From CAYSWV01 sp964434865 (lineage in GTDB: Bacteria > Cyanobacteriota > Cyanobacteriia > Thermostichales > Thermostichaceae), in contig CAYSWV010000017.1 of NCBI GenBank assembly GCA_964434865.1, positions 13,857 to 77,856 on the forward strand: a stretch of 64,000 bases of DNA, in the 5' to 3' direction. Each line of letters begins with the position of its first letter. Positions within the stretch are counted from its first letter, which is position 1. The position numbers were made by a program, and so were the translations under genes. Positions 35,877 to 44,844 of this stretch are shown piece by piece. The notes under the pieces are model-generated. The model made no database searches. It worked only from the letters and a program-made list of their open reading frames with translations, and was not told where the DNA came from.

Positions 35877-36761
35877 ATGACAAAAGATGCACGGCGCCTA
35901 CTCAATGATTTGGGCAAGTCTATAGGGAAAAACTCACAGCGGATCTCCAAGGCGATCAAAACTAACACTAATGTATGGACTCCTTCTCAGCCTCGCTCTA
36001 GTGAAACTATCGAAATATTGTCAAGACGTGAACTTGATAAAATGCGACGAGTAGGACAGTTAGCAACTGAGTTATTAGATCATCTAGGCGCCATGGTGAA
36101 GCCAGGTGTTACCACCCTAGAGCTAGATCAAGAAGCCGAACGTTGGACACAGGCTCATGGCGCTCGCAGTGCTCCTCTGGGTTACTACGGGTTTCCCAAA
36201 TCGATTTGTACCAGTGTGAATGAAGTGGTCTGCCATGGTATCCCTAATGCTAAGCAAGTCCTGAAAGATGGCGACATTATCAATATTGATGTGACTCCGA
36301 TCTTAGACGGCTATCATGGTGACACCTCTAAAACATATCTTGTGGGTACACCTTCTCCAGTTGCGAAAACGTTAGTCGAAGTCACCGAGGAGTGCTTGCG
36401 ATTGGGCATTGCTGCAGTCAAACCTGGGGGATATGTGGGTGACATTGGAGCTGCTATTCAGGCTCATGCCGAAGCGGCGGGTTTTTCTGAAGTCCGTGAC
36501 TTTGTGGGGCATGGAGTAGGTCGTATTTTTCATACAGCACCTCAGATCCCCCACTACGGGCGCCCGGGTACTGGGGAACGGTTGAAACCAGGTATGGTGT
36601 TTACCATTGAGCCTATGATCAATGAAGGTACCCATGAGGTCAAGATATTAGCTGATAAATGGACGGCTGTAACCCGTGATCGTAAATTGTCAGCTCAGTT
36701 TGAACACACTATTGCCGTAACAACTGACGGGGCTGAAATTTTAACTCGGATCCATGACTAG
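35877..36761 (+). CDS. map: Methionine aminopeptidase, type I
   Basis: Dinuclear metalloenzyme that removes the initiator Met. The metal ligands lie in NIDVTPILDGYHGDTSKTY (Asp, Asp), FVGHGVGRIFH (His), TIEPMI (Glu) and QFEHTIAV (Glu). The substrate loop is SICTSVNEVVCHGIPN. About 50 residues precede the usual MRRVGQLA start; they are basic (RRLLNDLGKSIGKNSQRISK) and lack a Cys/His zinc finger. I prefer ATG at 35877, with GAGG nine bases upstream; a GTG at 35802 would make the extension longer still. hemW follows 40 bases later and is likely cotranscribed. Confidence 0.95.
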   Translation: MTKDARRLLNDLGKSIGKNSQRISKAIKTNTNVWTPSQPRSSETIEILSRRELDKMRRVGQLATELLDHLGAMVKPGVTTLELDQEAERWTQAHGARSAPLGYYGFPKSICTSVNEVVCHGIPNAKQVLKDGDIINIDVTPILDGYHGDTSKTYLVGTPSPVAKTLVEVTEECLRLGIAAVKPGGYVGDIGAAIQAHAEAAGFSEVRDFVGHGVGRIFHTAPQIPHYGRPGTGERLKPGMVFTIEPMINEGTHEVKILADKWTAVTRDRKLSAQFEHTIAVTTDGAEILTRIHD

Positions 36762-36801
36762 GTTGAGGGTAGAGTCCGCGATCTAGCCTTGAGGAGTAAC
36801 C

Positions 36802-38019
36802 GTGGTTCAACTTATTTCAGCACCCAACCTAGAACACCTCCCAAGTTCAATAGATTGGCCGCATGCTATCTATGTTCATATTCCTTTTTGCCGGCAACGC
36901 TGTTACTACTGTGATTTTGCCACAGGTCTAGGGACATCTGATCTGATCGAAACCTATGTCCAAGTGCTCTGTCATGAAATCGAATTAATCCCTGTTGATG
37001 GTCAGCCGATCAAGACCCTCTTTTTTGGTGGCGGCACGCCATCTCTTTTAAGCGCAGGGCAATTAGATCGAATTTTACAGGCTCTTCAAGCACGCTTGCT
37101 GTTTGCTCCTGATATTGAAATTTCTTTAGAAGCTAATCCAGGTACAGTGAGTCGAGAGCAGTTGGCTGGCTACCGAGCTGCTGGTGTTAATCGGATTAGT
37201 TTGGGTGTACAAGCTTTTCAATTGGATCTACTCAAGCTTTGTGGCCGACTTCATGGCGTCAACGAGGTTTATCAAACTATTGAAGATTTAGTTGCTGTGG
37301 GTTTAACTAATTTTAATCTAGATCTAATTTTTGGTCTACCTCATCAAACTTTGGATCACTGGCAAGCTTCTTTAACTGAAGTCAAAAAAATTCAACCCAG
37401 ACATGTATCACTCTATGATCTGACTATTGAAGCAGGTACCGCCTTTGGCCGCCGTTATCAACCTGGTGCTACTCCTCTACCAACTGAAGCGGAAACGGTA
37501 CTCATGTATAAGATAGCCCGTCAAGAGTTACTCGGATCAGGCTATGATCACTACGAGATTTCCAACTTTGCTCAACCTGGCTATGCCTGCCGACATAATC
37601 GAGTTTATTGGAAAAACCAGGCCTATTACGGGTTAGGTATGGGAGCGGTAGGGTATATCCACCATTGCCGAGTCCATCATGCTACAAAACTCTATGACTA
37701 TTTTCAAACGATTAAATCAAAGCAGCTACCGGTAGCTCCTCCAGTTTCACTTCAAGAACGCTGGCAAGACACTCTAATGCTAGGGTTACGGTTGCAAGAA
37801 GGTCTTAGCTGTACAGAACTAGCTGATCAGGTCCCTAAAACCTGGTTAGAGCTGACACTGGATAGCCTTAAGTCATTTCAGAGCCAGGGTTGGGTTGAGT
37901 GGGATCAGCAGCGACTATGGCTCACGCAACCTGAGGGATGGTTGTTTTCGAATGATTTACTGGCTACACTCTTCGCTAAATTAGATCGGTCAACTATGGT
38001 ATCACAGTTTACTCAGTAA
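36802..38019 (+). CDS. hemW: Radical SAM heme chaperone HemW
   Basis: A 405-residue radical SAM protein of the HemW/HemN-like group. The cluster motif is HIPFCRQRCYYCDF (CxxxCxxC), followed by LFFGGGTPSLL (SAM-binding GGGTP), LEANPGT, NRISLGVQAF and the C-terminal YHYEISN-like DHYEISNFAQPGY. HemW lacks the fourth Cys needed for coproporphyrinogen oxidase, as here (CDF, not CDFC), so a heme chaperone or heme-insertion role is more likely than HemN. GTG at 36802 follows GAGGAGTAACC. It is the last gene of the map-hemW pair. Confidence 0.9.
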   Translation: MVQLISAPNLEHLPSSIDWPHAIYVHIPFCRQRCYYCDFATGLGTSDLIETYVQVLCHEIELIPVDGQPIKTLFFGGGTPSLLSAGQLDRILQALQARLLFAPDIEISLEANPGTVSREQLAGYRAAGVNRISLGVQAFQLDLLKLCGRLHGVNEVYQTIEDLVAVGLTNFNLDLIFGLPHQTLDHWQASLTEVKKIQPRHVSLYDLTIEAGTAFGRRYQPGATPLPTEAETVLMYKIARQELLGSGYDHYEISNFAQPGYACRHNRVYWKNQAYYGLGMGAVGYIHHCRVHHATKLYDYFQTIKSKQLPVAPPVSLQERWQDTLMLGLRLQEGLSCTELADQVPKTWLELTLDSLKSFQSQGWVEWDQQRLWLTQPEGWLFSNDLLATLFAKLDRSTMVSQFTQ

Positions 38020-38182
38020 GCCATGCGTTTATAAGGTCTATTCTTTTCCCAAAATGTTCGGCATCCCTTCCTCAGATCCTGTTGGCTCTATGGCTACTGA
38101 TATTGGAAAATAACAGTTAGATACCTATTTAAGGGTAAGACTTCTTCTAGGTTTACATCTGTTATGCGGTCATGAATGGCTT

Positions 38183-38214
38183 AGATCCTGATCTAAAGGT
38201 TGGGATCTTTTTTT
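38183..38214 (+). terminator. Rho-independent terminator after hemW
   Basis: AGATCC pairs with GGATCT across a 14-base loop and is followed by a seven-T run. It lies 164 bases downstream of the hemW stop. Confidence 0.55.
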
Positions 38215-38410
38215 ATGTGCTCCAGATCACAAGATTGAATCCTAGAGTGCTTAATTCAGCAGTCATCCTTAATTGACTCAAGTCCCAGTCTTGTCATCGA
38301 TTAGATTAGTATGACTATAGAGGTCGTGGATCTGAAATGTATGTCTTAACTTTAAGTTAGGTCGTAATTTTAATTTGAGTGGGTTAGATACTCTTAGATA
38401 CTTTAAGGTT

Positions 38411-38440
38411 AAGGTCATGAAGGTCAAGGTCATGAAGGTT
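38411..38440 (+). repeat. Two tandem copies of a 15-base unit before devB
   Basis: AAGGTCATGAAGGTC at 38411-38425 is followed directly by AAGGTCATGAAGGTT. The second copy ends seven bases before the devB ATG, so it occupies the ribosome-binding region; each copy contains AAGG. Confidence 0.85.
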
Positions 38441-38447
38441 ATTAGTT

Positions 38448-39620
38448 ATGGGGGTAGTTAAACAGATCATTAGAGCCGGTTTGATCGGAGGCCTGCTATG
38501 GCCCTTGAGTAGTTGTACTGAGGCAACACCAGCAGAGTCTGAGACCTCCGAAGCTGCGGTAGCTCTCAATGTCAGCTCGAGTGTGGTTGCTTTAGGTCGG
38601 TTAACGCCTAAGGGTGATGTAATCAAGCTTTCGGTGGCTAATGCTCAAGATAGTCGGGTTAATCAAATCCTAGTCAATGAAGGAGATTGGGTTGAAGCCG
38701 GTGAGGTGATTGCGATTCTTCAAGGGATTGAACGTCGGCAACGAGATCTCGATGAAGCTTTAAAAAATGTTGAGTTTTTTCAGGCGCGGTTACGACAACT
38801 AGAAGCAGGTCAAGCTAGGGACTCTGAGATCGCCGCCCAGGAAGCTAGTATTGCTCGTCTAGAAGCTCAACTCCAGACTGAGTCTTTGGAGCGGCAAGCT
38901 GGCATTGATATTGCCAAATCGCAACTTGAGCAAGCTCGTCGTCAGTATGACCGTCAAATGATGTTGATCCAAGCTGGTGCCATTAGTAGCAATGAGGCGG
39001 ATCTAGCTCAGGAAGCTTTGGAAACAGCAGAGGCTACTTTAGCCCAACGACAGGCTCAACTGGACACCACAACCCAAACACTGCAACAGCAAATTACTCA
39101 GCAGAAAGAAGTTTTAAACAGCTTACGGGAGGTGAGACCGGTGGATATTCAAGTGGCTGTTGCTGAACTGGAGCGATCTCAAATTGCAGTCGAACAACGG
39201 CGAGCTGATCTAGAAGATACCAAAGTGAAGGCTCCAGTCGCTGGTCAGATTTTGCGGATCAACACCCAAGTGGGAGAACAAGTCAATACACAACAAGGAA
39301 TTGTAGAACTAGGTCAAACCGATCAGATGTATGCTGTTGCCGAAGTGTACGAAACCGATATCTCCAAGGTGCAGGTGGGCCAACCTGCTCAGATCAGCAG
39401 CGAGTACGGTGGCTTTGAGGGTGAGATTATGGGGGTGGTGGATCATATTGGTTTACAAATTGGGCGGCGGACTCTTTCGGATGGATCCGCTAATCCTTCA
39501 ACGGATGAAAATGCACGGGTAGTTGAGGTTAAAATCCAAATTGATTCGCAAGATAGCCCTAAAGTTGCCAACCTAACCAACATGCAAGTCCGAGTCCGAA
39601 TCAACACCGAGACCAACTAG
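38448..39620 (+). CDS. devB: DevB-type membrane fusion protein of an ABC exporter
   Basis: HlyD-family periplasmic adaptor that links an inner-membrane ABC exporter to a TolC pore. The N-terminus is hydrophobic and ends in a lipobox (PLSSC), so it may be a lipoprotein. Two lipoyl half-motifs (VNEGDWVEAGEVIAILQG, and KAPVAGQILRINTQVGEQV) flank a long coiled coil (residues about 95-255). The beta-barrel begins with MYAVAEVYETDISKVQVGQP. Length 390 aa is typical. In heterocystous cyanobacteria DevBCA exports envelope glycolipids; non-heterocystous strains have many homologues for other substrates. devC and devA follow at 26 and 38 bases. Confidence 0.88.
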   Translation: MGVVKQIIRAGLIGGLLWPLSSCTEATPAESETSEAAVALNVSSSVVALGRLTPKGDVIKLSVANAQDSRVNQILVNEGDWVEAGEVIAILQGIERRQRDLDEALKNVEFFQARLRQLEAGQARDSEIAAQEASIARLEAQLQTESLERQAGIDIAKSQLEQARRQYDRQMMLIQAGAISSNEADLAQEALETAEATLAQRQAQLDTTTQTLQQQITQQKEVLNSLREVRPVDIQVAVAELERSQIAVEQRRADLEDTKVKAPVAGQILRINTQVGEQVNTQQGIVELGQTDQMYAVAEVYETDISKVQVGQPAQISSEYGGFEGEIMGVVDHIGLQIGRRTLSDGSANPSTDENARVVEVKIQIDSQDSPKVANLTNMQVRVRINTETN

Positions 39621-39646
39621 ACACTGGATTTGATCAGTAGGATAGA

Positions 39647-40873
39647 ATGATGAAACGTAAAAGCTTTAAGCAGTGGTGGCAATCGTTAGCGGTCTACAAG
39701 CCATTGGGCTGGTCTCAACTCACGCACCAGAAAGCTCGTATGGCAGTTGCCCTTACGGGTGTAGCTTTTTCAAATATTTTGATTTTTACTCAACTTGGAC
39801 TGCGAGCTCTGTTATTTGATGGGGTCACCCTACTCCCTGAGAATTTAAAGGGTGATCTATTTTTAGCCTCGGCTTTTGCTCCTAGTATTGACTGGAATGG
39901 GTTTCCACGAATCTATCTGTACCAGGCTAGTGCCGTCGAAGGTGTCGCCAGTGCCAGTCCTCTTTACATTAGCTCAGCCAATTGGGTGAACCCTGAAGAT
40001 CTTGAACAACCTGCCACCCGACCTGATACTGGCTTTGAACTATTTCCGAATCGAGTTAAAATTCTAGCGTTTAATCCCTCGCAGCCCGTTCTGAATCTAC
40101 CTGAGGTGAACCGACAACTGCCTCAACTGACTGCACCAGATAGCATTTTATTCGATCGCCTAGCTCAAGACAAATTAGGCCCGGTGGTTGATCTCTATGC
40201 TCAAGAGGGGTCAGTAGTGAGTGTGATGAATCGTCAGCGTGTCTATGTCACGGGCTTATTTAACTTTGGGAGCAATCTCTTTGATAATGGCCATGTGATT
40301 ATGAGTGATTGGAACTTTGCTCGGCGGCAGGGCGAACAGCGATTACAACAGATTAATGTGGGCTGTATTCAAGTGGAACCCGGTGTGGATCTGACAGTCG
40401 TGCAACAACGGTTACGAGAGCACTTGCCAGCTGACATTCGAGTGATGACCCGTGAGGAACTGATGACAGCTGAACAGTCTTTTCAGGCTTCATTTCCCAA
40501 CGGCAAGATCCTTAACTTTGGGGCCATTATGGGATTTATTGTTGGCGTTGTGATTGTTTATCAGGTACTGTACACCGATGTTAGTGATCACTTGCCAGAG
40601 TATGCCACTCTTAAAGCTATGGGCTATTCTGATCGAGCTTTACTGGCTGTGGTGGTGCAGGAAGCCTTAATTTTAGGGATTTTAGGCTTTATTCCAGGCC
40701 TATTCTCGTCTTGGTGGATCTACGGTATTCTCACCCAACTGACTAAGATTCCCCTGACGATGCGACTAGCTGTGGTGATTCAAGTGTTTTGTTTAACTGT
40801 TTTGATGTGTCTAGTCTCGGGAGCCATTGCTATGAATAAGTTGCGATCCGCTGATCCAGCTGATGTTTTCTAA
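39647..40873 (+). CDS. devC: DevC-type ABC exporter permease (MacB/FtsX family)
   Basis: A 408-residue MacB-type permease. One N-terminal span (ALTGVAFSNILIFTQLGLRA) precedes a large periplasmic domain (residues about 55-285), followed by three C-terminal spans starting NFGAIMGFIVGVVIVYQVLY. The sequence GWSQLTHQKARMAVALTGVAF is typical of cyanobacterial DevC. It sits between devB and devA. Together with a TolC-like protein elsewhere it should form an efflux pump for lipids or small molecules. Confidence 0.9.
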   Translation: MMKRKSFKQWWQSLAVYKPLGWSQLTHQKARMAVALTGVAFSNILIFTQLGLRALLFDGVTLLPENLKGDLFLASAFAPSIDWNGFPRIYLYQASAVEGVASASPLYISSANWVNPEDLEQPATRPDTGFELFPNRVKILAFNPSQPVLNLPEVNRQLPQLTAPDSILFDRLAQDKLGPVVDLYAQEGSVVSVMNRQRVYVTGLFNFGSNLFDNGHVIMSDWNFARRQGEQRLQQINVGCIQVEPGVDLTVVQQRLREHLPADIRVMTREELMTAEQSFQASFPNGKILNFGAIMGFIVGVVIVYQVLYTDVSDHLPEYATLKAMGYSDRALLAVVVQEALILGILGFIPGLFSSWWIYGILTQLTKIPLTMRLAVVIQVFCLTVLMCLVSGAIAMNKLRSADPADVF

Positions 40874-40911
40874 TTGATGATTGAAGTTCAACTGATTGTT
40901 TAGAGAGAGTT

Positions 40912-41583
40912 ATGACAGCGGTTGTCGATATTCAGAATCTGACTCATACGTTTGGTCAAGGTGAACTTCAAAAGAGAGTTCTCAGTGACATTACGATGAC
41001 TTTGAAAAGGGGAGAAATTGTGATCTTGGAAGGCCCTTCGGGCAGTGGGAAAACCACTTTATTGACTTTGATTGGAGCGTTGCGATCGGTTCAGGCAGGT
41101 AGCTTGAAAATCTTGGGACATGAGTTATTTGGATCGCGGCCCCAAGACTTAGTTAAGGTGAGAAATCAAATTGGCTTTATTTTTCAAGCTCATAATCTTT
41201 TGAATTGCCTCGCTGCTTGGGAAAATGTCAGTATGTCGCTAAAACTGCATGCCCAGATCCCTAAGGGCGACTATCGCCAGCGTGCTTATCAGATCTTAGC
41301 TGCGGTGGGGTTGGAAGATCACTGTGATCATCATCCTCGCCAATTATCAGGGGGACAGAAACAACGGGTGGCAATTGCCCGAGCCTTAGTGAGTCATCCC
41401 AAGCTGGTGTTAGCTGATGAACCAACAGCTTCACTCGATAGCCATACAGGCCGTAAGGTAGTTGAAATCATGAAACGCTTAGCCAAGCAAGATGGTTCGG
41501 CTGTGCTGTTGGTTACCCATGATACTCGGATTCTGGATGTTGCTGATCGGATTGTTCATATTGAAGATGGGCAATTAGTCTAA
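40912..41583 (+). CDS. devA: DevA-type ABC exporter ATP-binding protein
   Basis: A 223-residue ABC ATPase of the MacB/LolD type. Walker A is GPSGSGKTT, the Q loop is in FIFQAHNLL, the signature is LSGGQKQRVAIARAL, Walker B is LVLADEPTA and the H loop is VTHD. These motifs and the size match DevA and not PstB, which carries its own family motifs (for example PNPFPMS after the Q loop) that are absent here. pstS begins 46 bases downstream on the same strand. Confidence 0.9.
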   Translation: MTAVVDIQNLTHTFGQGELQKRVLSDITMTLKRGEIVILEGPSGSGKTTLLTLIGALRSVQAGSLKILGHELFGSRPQDLVKVRNQIGFIFQAHNLLNCLAAWENVSMSLKLHAQIPKGDYRQRAYQILAAVGLEDHCDHHPRQLSGGQKQRVAIARALVSHPKLVLADEPTASLDSHTGRKVVEIMKRLAKQDGSAVLLVTHDTRILDVADRIVHIEDGQLV

Positions 41584-41629
41584 TCAGGCCCAAACTTGAT
41601 ACCATAGAGCGGCGTCGACAGGCAACATT

Positions 41630-42757
41630 ATGCGGATGGTTGGCTTTAAATCGCTAATAGGGATCCTGTGCTTAGCCTTGTTAATAGCAGCCTGTGGTCC
41701 CCGTGACACCCCTATTCTAAGGCCAGGGCGGGCGGGTGCTCTATCCTCAGAGATAACCTTACTGGGGGCAGGGGCTTCCTTTCCAGCACCGTTATACCAG
41801 CGATGGTTTTCAACTATTCAAGCCCAATACGGATCTCGGATCTACTATCAATCGGTTGGCAGTGGGGCTGGGATTCAAGAGTTTATAGCGGGTTTAGTTG
41901 ATTTTGGGGCTAGTGATGTGGCGATGACTGATCAAGAAATCGAGACGGCTGATCATAATGTCATTATGGTGCCCATAACTGCAGGAAGTGTGGTTATAGC
42001 CTACAACCTAGCCGGGATCCCTACTGGTTTAAAGCTCGCTCGCGAGACCTATGTCAATATTCTTTTAGGTAACCTGCAATATTGGACTGATCCGGCCATT
42101 TTGAAAGACAATCCTGATCTCAACTTGCCTGATTTGCCGATTACGGTGATCCATCGCTCTGAAGGCAGTGGGATGACCGGTGTTTTAACCCATCATTTAG
42201 CCACCATTAGTTCCATTTGGTCTCAACAAATCGGTGAAGGTAAAACTGTTCAATGGCTGACGGGTATAGGTGCTAGAGGCAATGAAGGTGTCACAGCCCA
42301 ATTACAACAACTGGAAGGATCGATCAGCTATATCGGCTATGATTATGCAATTCAAAATGATCTCACCTATGCAGCTTTAGAGAATCGGTCAGGCCAGTTT
42401 ATGTTGCCCACACCGAGTTCAACAGCAGCTGCTCTGAGTGCCGAGACCTTACCTGATAACTTAAGGCTATTTATTGCTGATCCTGAAGGAGCTACAGCCT
42501 ACCCGCTGGTGAGTTATAGCTGGCTATTAGTGCACAAATATTATGACTCTATGGCCAAAGCTAGAGCGATCTCAGCTCTCATTGACTATGGCTTGAATGA
42601 GGGCCAAGCTATTGCAGCCGAGTTGGGCTATATCCCTCTACCCTCAGGTATGCTTCACCAGGTTGCTGATACGGTAAACACTATTACACCTGACTATGCC
42701 GTGACGCTTACAGATCCATCAGATCTTCTTGTTCCCGCTGTTGTCCTGGATAAGTGA
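41630..42757 (+). CDS. pstS: Phosphate ABC transporter substrate-binding protein
   Basis: Periplasmic phosphate-binding protein, 375 aa. It has a lipoprotein signal peptide ending LLIAAC and the PstS markers LLGAGASFPAPLYQRWF, QSVGSGAGIQEF, DFGASDVAM and HRSEGSGMTGVLTHHL. The Ser, Asp, Arg and Thr residues that hold phosphate are in these blocks. Its stop overlaps the pstC start (TGATG). Confidence 0.95.
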   Translation: MRMVGFKSLIGILCLALLIAACGPRDTPILRPGRAGALSSEITLLGAGASFPAPLYQRWFSTIQAQYGSRIYYQSVGSGAGIQEFIAGLVDFGASDVAMTDQEIETADHNVIMVPITAGSVVIAYNLAGIPTGLKLARETYVNILLGNLQYWTDPAILKDNPDLNLPDLPITVIHRSEGSGMTGVLTHHLATISSIWSQQIGEGKTVQWLTGIGARGNEGVTAQLQQLEGSISYIGYDYAIQNDLTYAALENRSGQFMLPTPSSTAAALSAETLPDNLRLFIADPEGATAYPLVSYSWLLVHKYYDSMAKARAISALIDYGLNEGQAIAAELGYIPLPSGMLHQVADTVNTITPDYAVTLTDPSDLLVPAVVLDK

Positions 42758-43701
42758 TGCCCAGCCTGAGTCAACCGTTAAACCATCGTACTGTCCTCGA
42801 ACGGGGTCTCAATGGTGCCTTTATGACCCTAACGGGTTGTTTGGCCTTTGTTGTGTTGGCTATATTGCTGGGGATTGGGCTGGAAGTGGGCACTCAGGCT
42901 TGGCCTGCTATTCAGGCATTTGGGGGTGAGTTTCTGCTCACTGGCACCTGGGATCCGGTGAAAGAGTCCTATGGGATTTGGCCTATGATTTATGGCACCT
43001 TGGTGAGTGCTCTAATGGCTCTACTGCTAGCTATTCCCCTAGGTCTAGGATCAGCCATTCTTTTAGCAGAACCGATCTTGCCAGCCTGGTTACGCGATGC
43101 ATTAACGTTAGGCGTTGAACTCTTAGCGGCGGTTCCTAGCGTGGTTTATGGGTTGTGGGGAATCTTTATCTTAATTCCGCTGTTGAGACAAGTGGGGCAA
43201 GGATTGCATCAGCAGTTGGGTTTTATCCCTCTGTTTAGTACCGCTCCCATTGGGCCGGGCCTGCTGCCTGCTGGGGTGATCCTGGCAATTATGATCTTGC
43301 CGATTATCACTGCTATTTCACGTCAATCGTTAGTCACCTTACCCTCTGATTTGCGAGCTGTATCGGTTGGCCTGGGGGCGACTCGTTGGCAAACCCTATT
43401 TAAAACCTTATTACCGGCGGCCTTTCCTGGAATTTTAGGGGGCATTGTTCTGGCTTTAGGGCGGGCAGTGGGAGAAACCATGGCTGTGACGATGGTGATT
43501 GGTAACTCCAACCAATTCAATCTATCGATTTTGGCTCCGGCGAATACCTTAGCCTCTCTCATTGCTAGTCAGTTTGCCGAAGCTTCTGGACTCCAAATTT
43601 CAGCCTTGATGTATGCTGGCTTGGTTCTGTTTGTCCTCACCTTGAGCATTAATGTTTTGGCTGATTGGCTAGTGTTAAGCCTAAATCGTGCTATGCATTG
43701 A
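42757..43701 (+). CDS. pstC: Phosphate ABC transporter permease PstC
   Basis: A 314-residue inner-membrane permease with six spans. PstC markers include TGTWDPVKESYGIWPMIYGTL, LAEPILPAWLRDAL, LAAVPSVVYGLWG and the EAA-loop GLGATRWQTLFKTLLPAAFPG. ATG at 42757 overlaps the pstS stop codon, giving translational coupling; a GTG one codon upstream is also possible. Confidence 0.94.
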   Translation: MPSLSQPLNHRTVLERGLNGAFMTLTGCLAFVVLAILLGIGLEVGTQAWPAIQAFGGEFLLTGTWDPVKESYGIWPMIYGTLVSALMALLLAIPLGLGSAILLAEPILPAWLRDALTLGVELLAAVPSVVYGLWGIFILIPLLRQVGQGLHQQLGFIPLFSTAPIGPGLLPAGVILAIMILPIITAISRQSLVTLPSDLRAVSVGLGATRWQTLFKTLLPAAFPGILGGIVLALGRAVGETMAVTMVIGNSNQFNLSILAPANTLASLIASQFAEASGLQISALMYAGLVLFVLTLSINVLADWLVLSLNRAMH

Positions 43702-43708
43702 AGTGTCT

Positions 43709-44596
43709 ATGAAGCAGTCTTCAAATCTCAATATGGTGATCAAGTCAGAGTTACCTAGGCTAAGTTTAGGACGACAACTAGTGGAAGCTGGACTCACAGC
43801 TCTAGCAAGCTTATGTTTGGGCCTGACGCTTTTACCGCTAGCGGCCGTCTTGATCTTTGTGACTCGCAAAGGATTAACTCGGTTCAATTGGGATCTGTTG
43901 ACGCAACTACCCCCTGCTGCTGGCTTGACAGTAGGTGGCATTGGCAATGCGATTGTCGGTACTCTGCTAATGGTGGCCATTGCTACAGGGATCAGTTTGC
44001 CTATTGGCGTGTTAGCAGCTGTTTTTCTATCTGAGTTGAGTCCACGACCTCTGGCACGGGGCATCCGATTTGCCGCTAACGTGTTGAGTGGTGTGCCCTC
44101 AATCCTAGCTGGGATTTTTGGCTATACGCTTCTGGTTGTAACCACCAAAACCTTTTCAGCTATCGCGGGTGGGGTCGCCTTATCTATCTTGATGATCCCC
44201 ACGATCTTGCGGACCTCCGAAGATGCCCTACAACAACTTCCCGATCCGATCCGCTGGGCCTCTGTTGGCTTAGGGGCTTCAACGTATCAGACTGTGCTAC
44301 GAGTCATTTTACCCGCAACACTCTCTAGCATTTTAACAGGAGCCTTGCTATCGATAGCCCGAGTAGCCGGTGAGACTGCCCCCCTATTGTTCACGGCCTC
44401 ATTCTCTTACTTCTGGATCCGTAACTTGCAAGAACCCACCCCCTCACTGGCCATTTTGATCTACAACTTTTCTGGATCTCCTTTTAAGAATCAGCAAGAG
44501 CTGGCTTGGGCTGCCTCTCTAGTTGTAGTGATACTGGTGCTCGTGATCAGTGTTGGGGCCCGGCTTGCCCTTCAAGCTAGACAACGTTTCAATTGA
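43709..44596 (+). CDS. pstA: Phosphate ABC transporter permease PstA
   Basis: A 295-residue inner-membrane permease, six spans. PstA markers include VGGIGNAIVGTLLMVAIATG, VFLSELSP, NVLSGVPSILAGIFGY and the EAA loop VGLGASTYQTVLRVILPATL. ATG at 43709 is chosen over a GTG at 43688 because the latter overlaps the end of pstC. No pstB or phoU follows: a minus-strand high-light-inducible gene begins 20 bases later. The ATPase for this transporter must be encoded elsewhere. Confidence 0.93.
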   Translation: MKQSSNLNMVIKSELPRLSLGRQLVEAGLTALASLCLGLTLLPLAAVLIFVTRKGLTRFNWDLLTQLPPAAGLTVGGIGNAIVGTLLMVAIATGISLPIGVLAAVFLSELSPRPLARGIRFAANVLSGVPSILAGIFGYTLLVVTTKTFSAIAGGVALSILMIPTILRTSEDALQQLPDPIRWASVGLGASTYQTVLRVILPATLSSILTGALLSIARVAGETAPLLFTASFSYFWIRNLQEPTPSLAILIYNFSGSPFKNQQELAWAASLVVVILVLVISVGARLALQARQRFN

Positions 44597-44616
44597 GCGC
44601 GATAGCTGATAAATGC

Positions 44617-44769
44617 TTAGATCAAGCCCAACCAAGCCATCACACCTTGCCCGGTCACAGCCTCAATCACAATCGCTAACAAAAATCCAATCATGGCGGC
44701 CCGGCCATTTAAACGTTCTGCATAGTCATTGAAACCAAATTTGGGTTCGATAATTTTAGGCTCTGACAT
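44617..44769 (-). CDS. hli: High-light-inducible protein (HLIP/SCP), 50 aa
   Basis: A short gene coding 50 residues: MSEPKIIEPKFGFNDYAERL, then NGRAAMIGFLLAIVIEAVTG, then QGVMAWLGLI. The ERLNGRAAMIGF block is the chlorophyll-binding motif of one-helix CAB-like proteins (HLIP, SCP), with Glu, Asn and Arg of the pigment site present. Such proteins bind chlorophyll and carotenoids at the thylakoid, dissipate excess light energy and assist photosystem II assembly. The start ATG at 44769 is preceded by AAGGAG, six bases away. The gene is convergent with pstA. Confidence 0.93.
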   Translation of the reverse strand: MSEPKIIEPKFGFNDYAERLNGRAAMIGFLLAIVIEAVTGQGVMAWLGLI

Positions 44770-44800
44770 GAGTGGCTCCTTAGTTCAGACTGCAGAAAGT

Positions 44801-44838
44801 ATTATATAGGACAATCATAGTTTACATTTCTTAATGAG
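44801..44838 (-). promoter_or_regulatory. Promoter of the hli gene with a possible HLR1-like element
   Basis: On the minus strand TATAAT (44806-44801) is a perfect -10 about 30 bases before the hli ATG. No TTGACA lies 17 bases upstream; instead the plus strand there reads TTTACATT, two bases, TTAATGAG (44821-44838). The first half matches the HLR1 unit (G/T)TTACA(T/A)(T/A) bound by RpaB at high-light genes; the second half is weak. Confidence 0.4.
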
Positions 44839-44844
44839 ACAAGA

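Larger units (their letters stand above)
38020..38447. other. Spacer between hemW and the devBCA-pst cluster
   Basis: No coding sequence is visible. A terminator lies at 38183-38214, and a 15-base tandem repeat abuts the devB start. Near 38345 is CTTAACTT, which matches one half of a Pho box, but the next units are not in register, so I do not call a Pho box. Confidence 0.5.

Noticed and set aside
36802..38019. Coproporphyrinogen III oxidase HemN
   Set aside because: The cluster motif lacks the fourth Cys found in HemN, and the sequence fits the HemW group.
38345..38376. Pho box upstream of devB
   Set aside because: CTTAACTT and TTTAATTT match single units, but they are 24 bases apart and the unit between does not match, so the 11-base register fails.
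40912..41583. This ATPase as PstB
   Set aside because: Its motifs and its place after devB and devC fit DevA; the PstB-specific stretch after the Q loop is absent.
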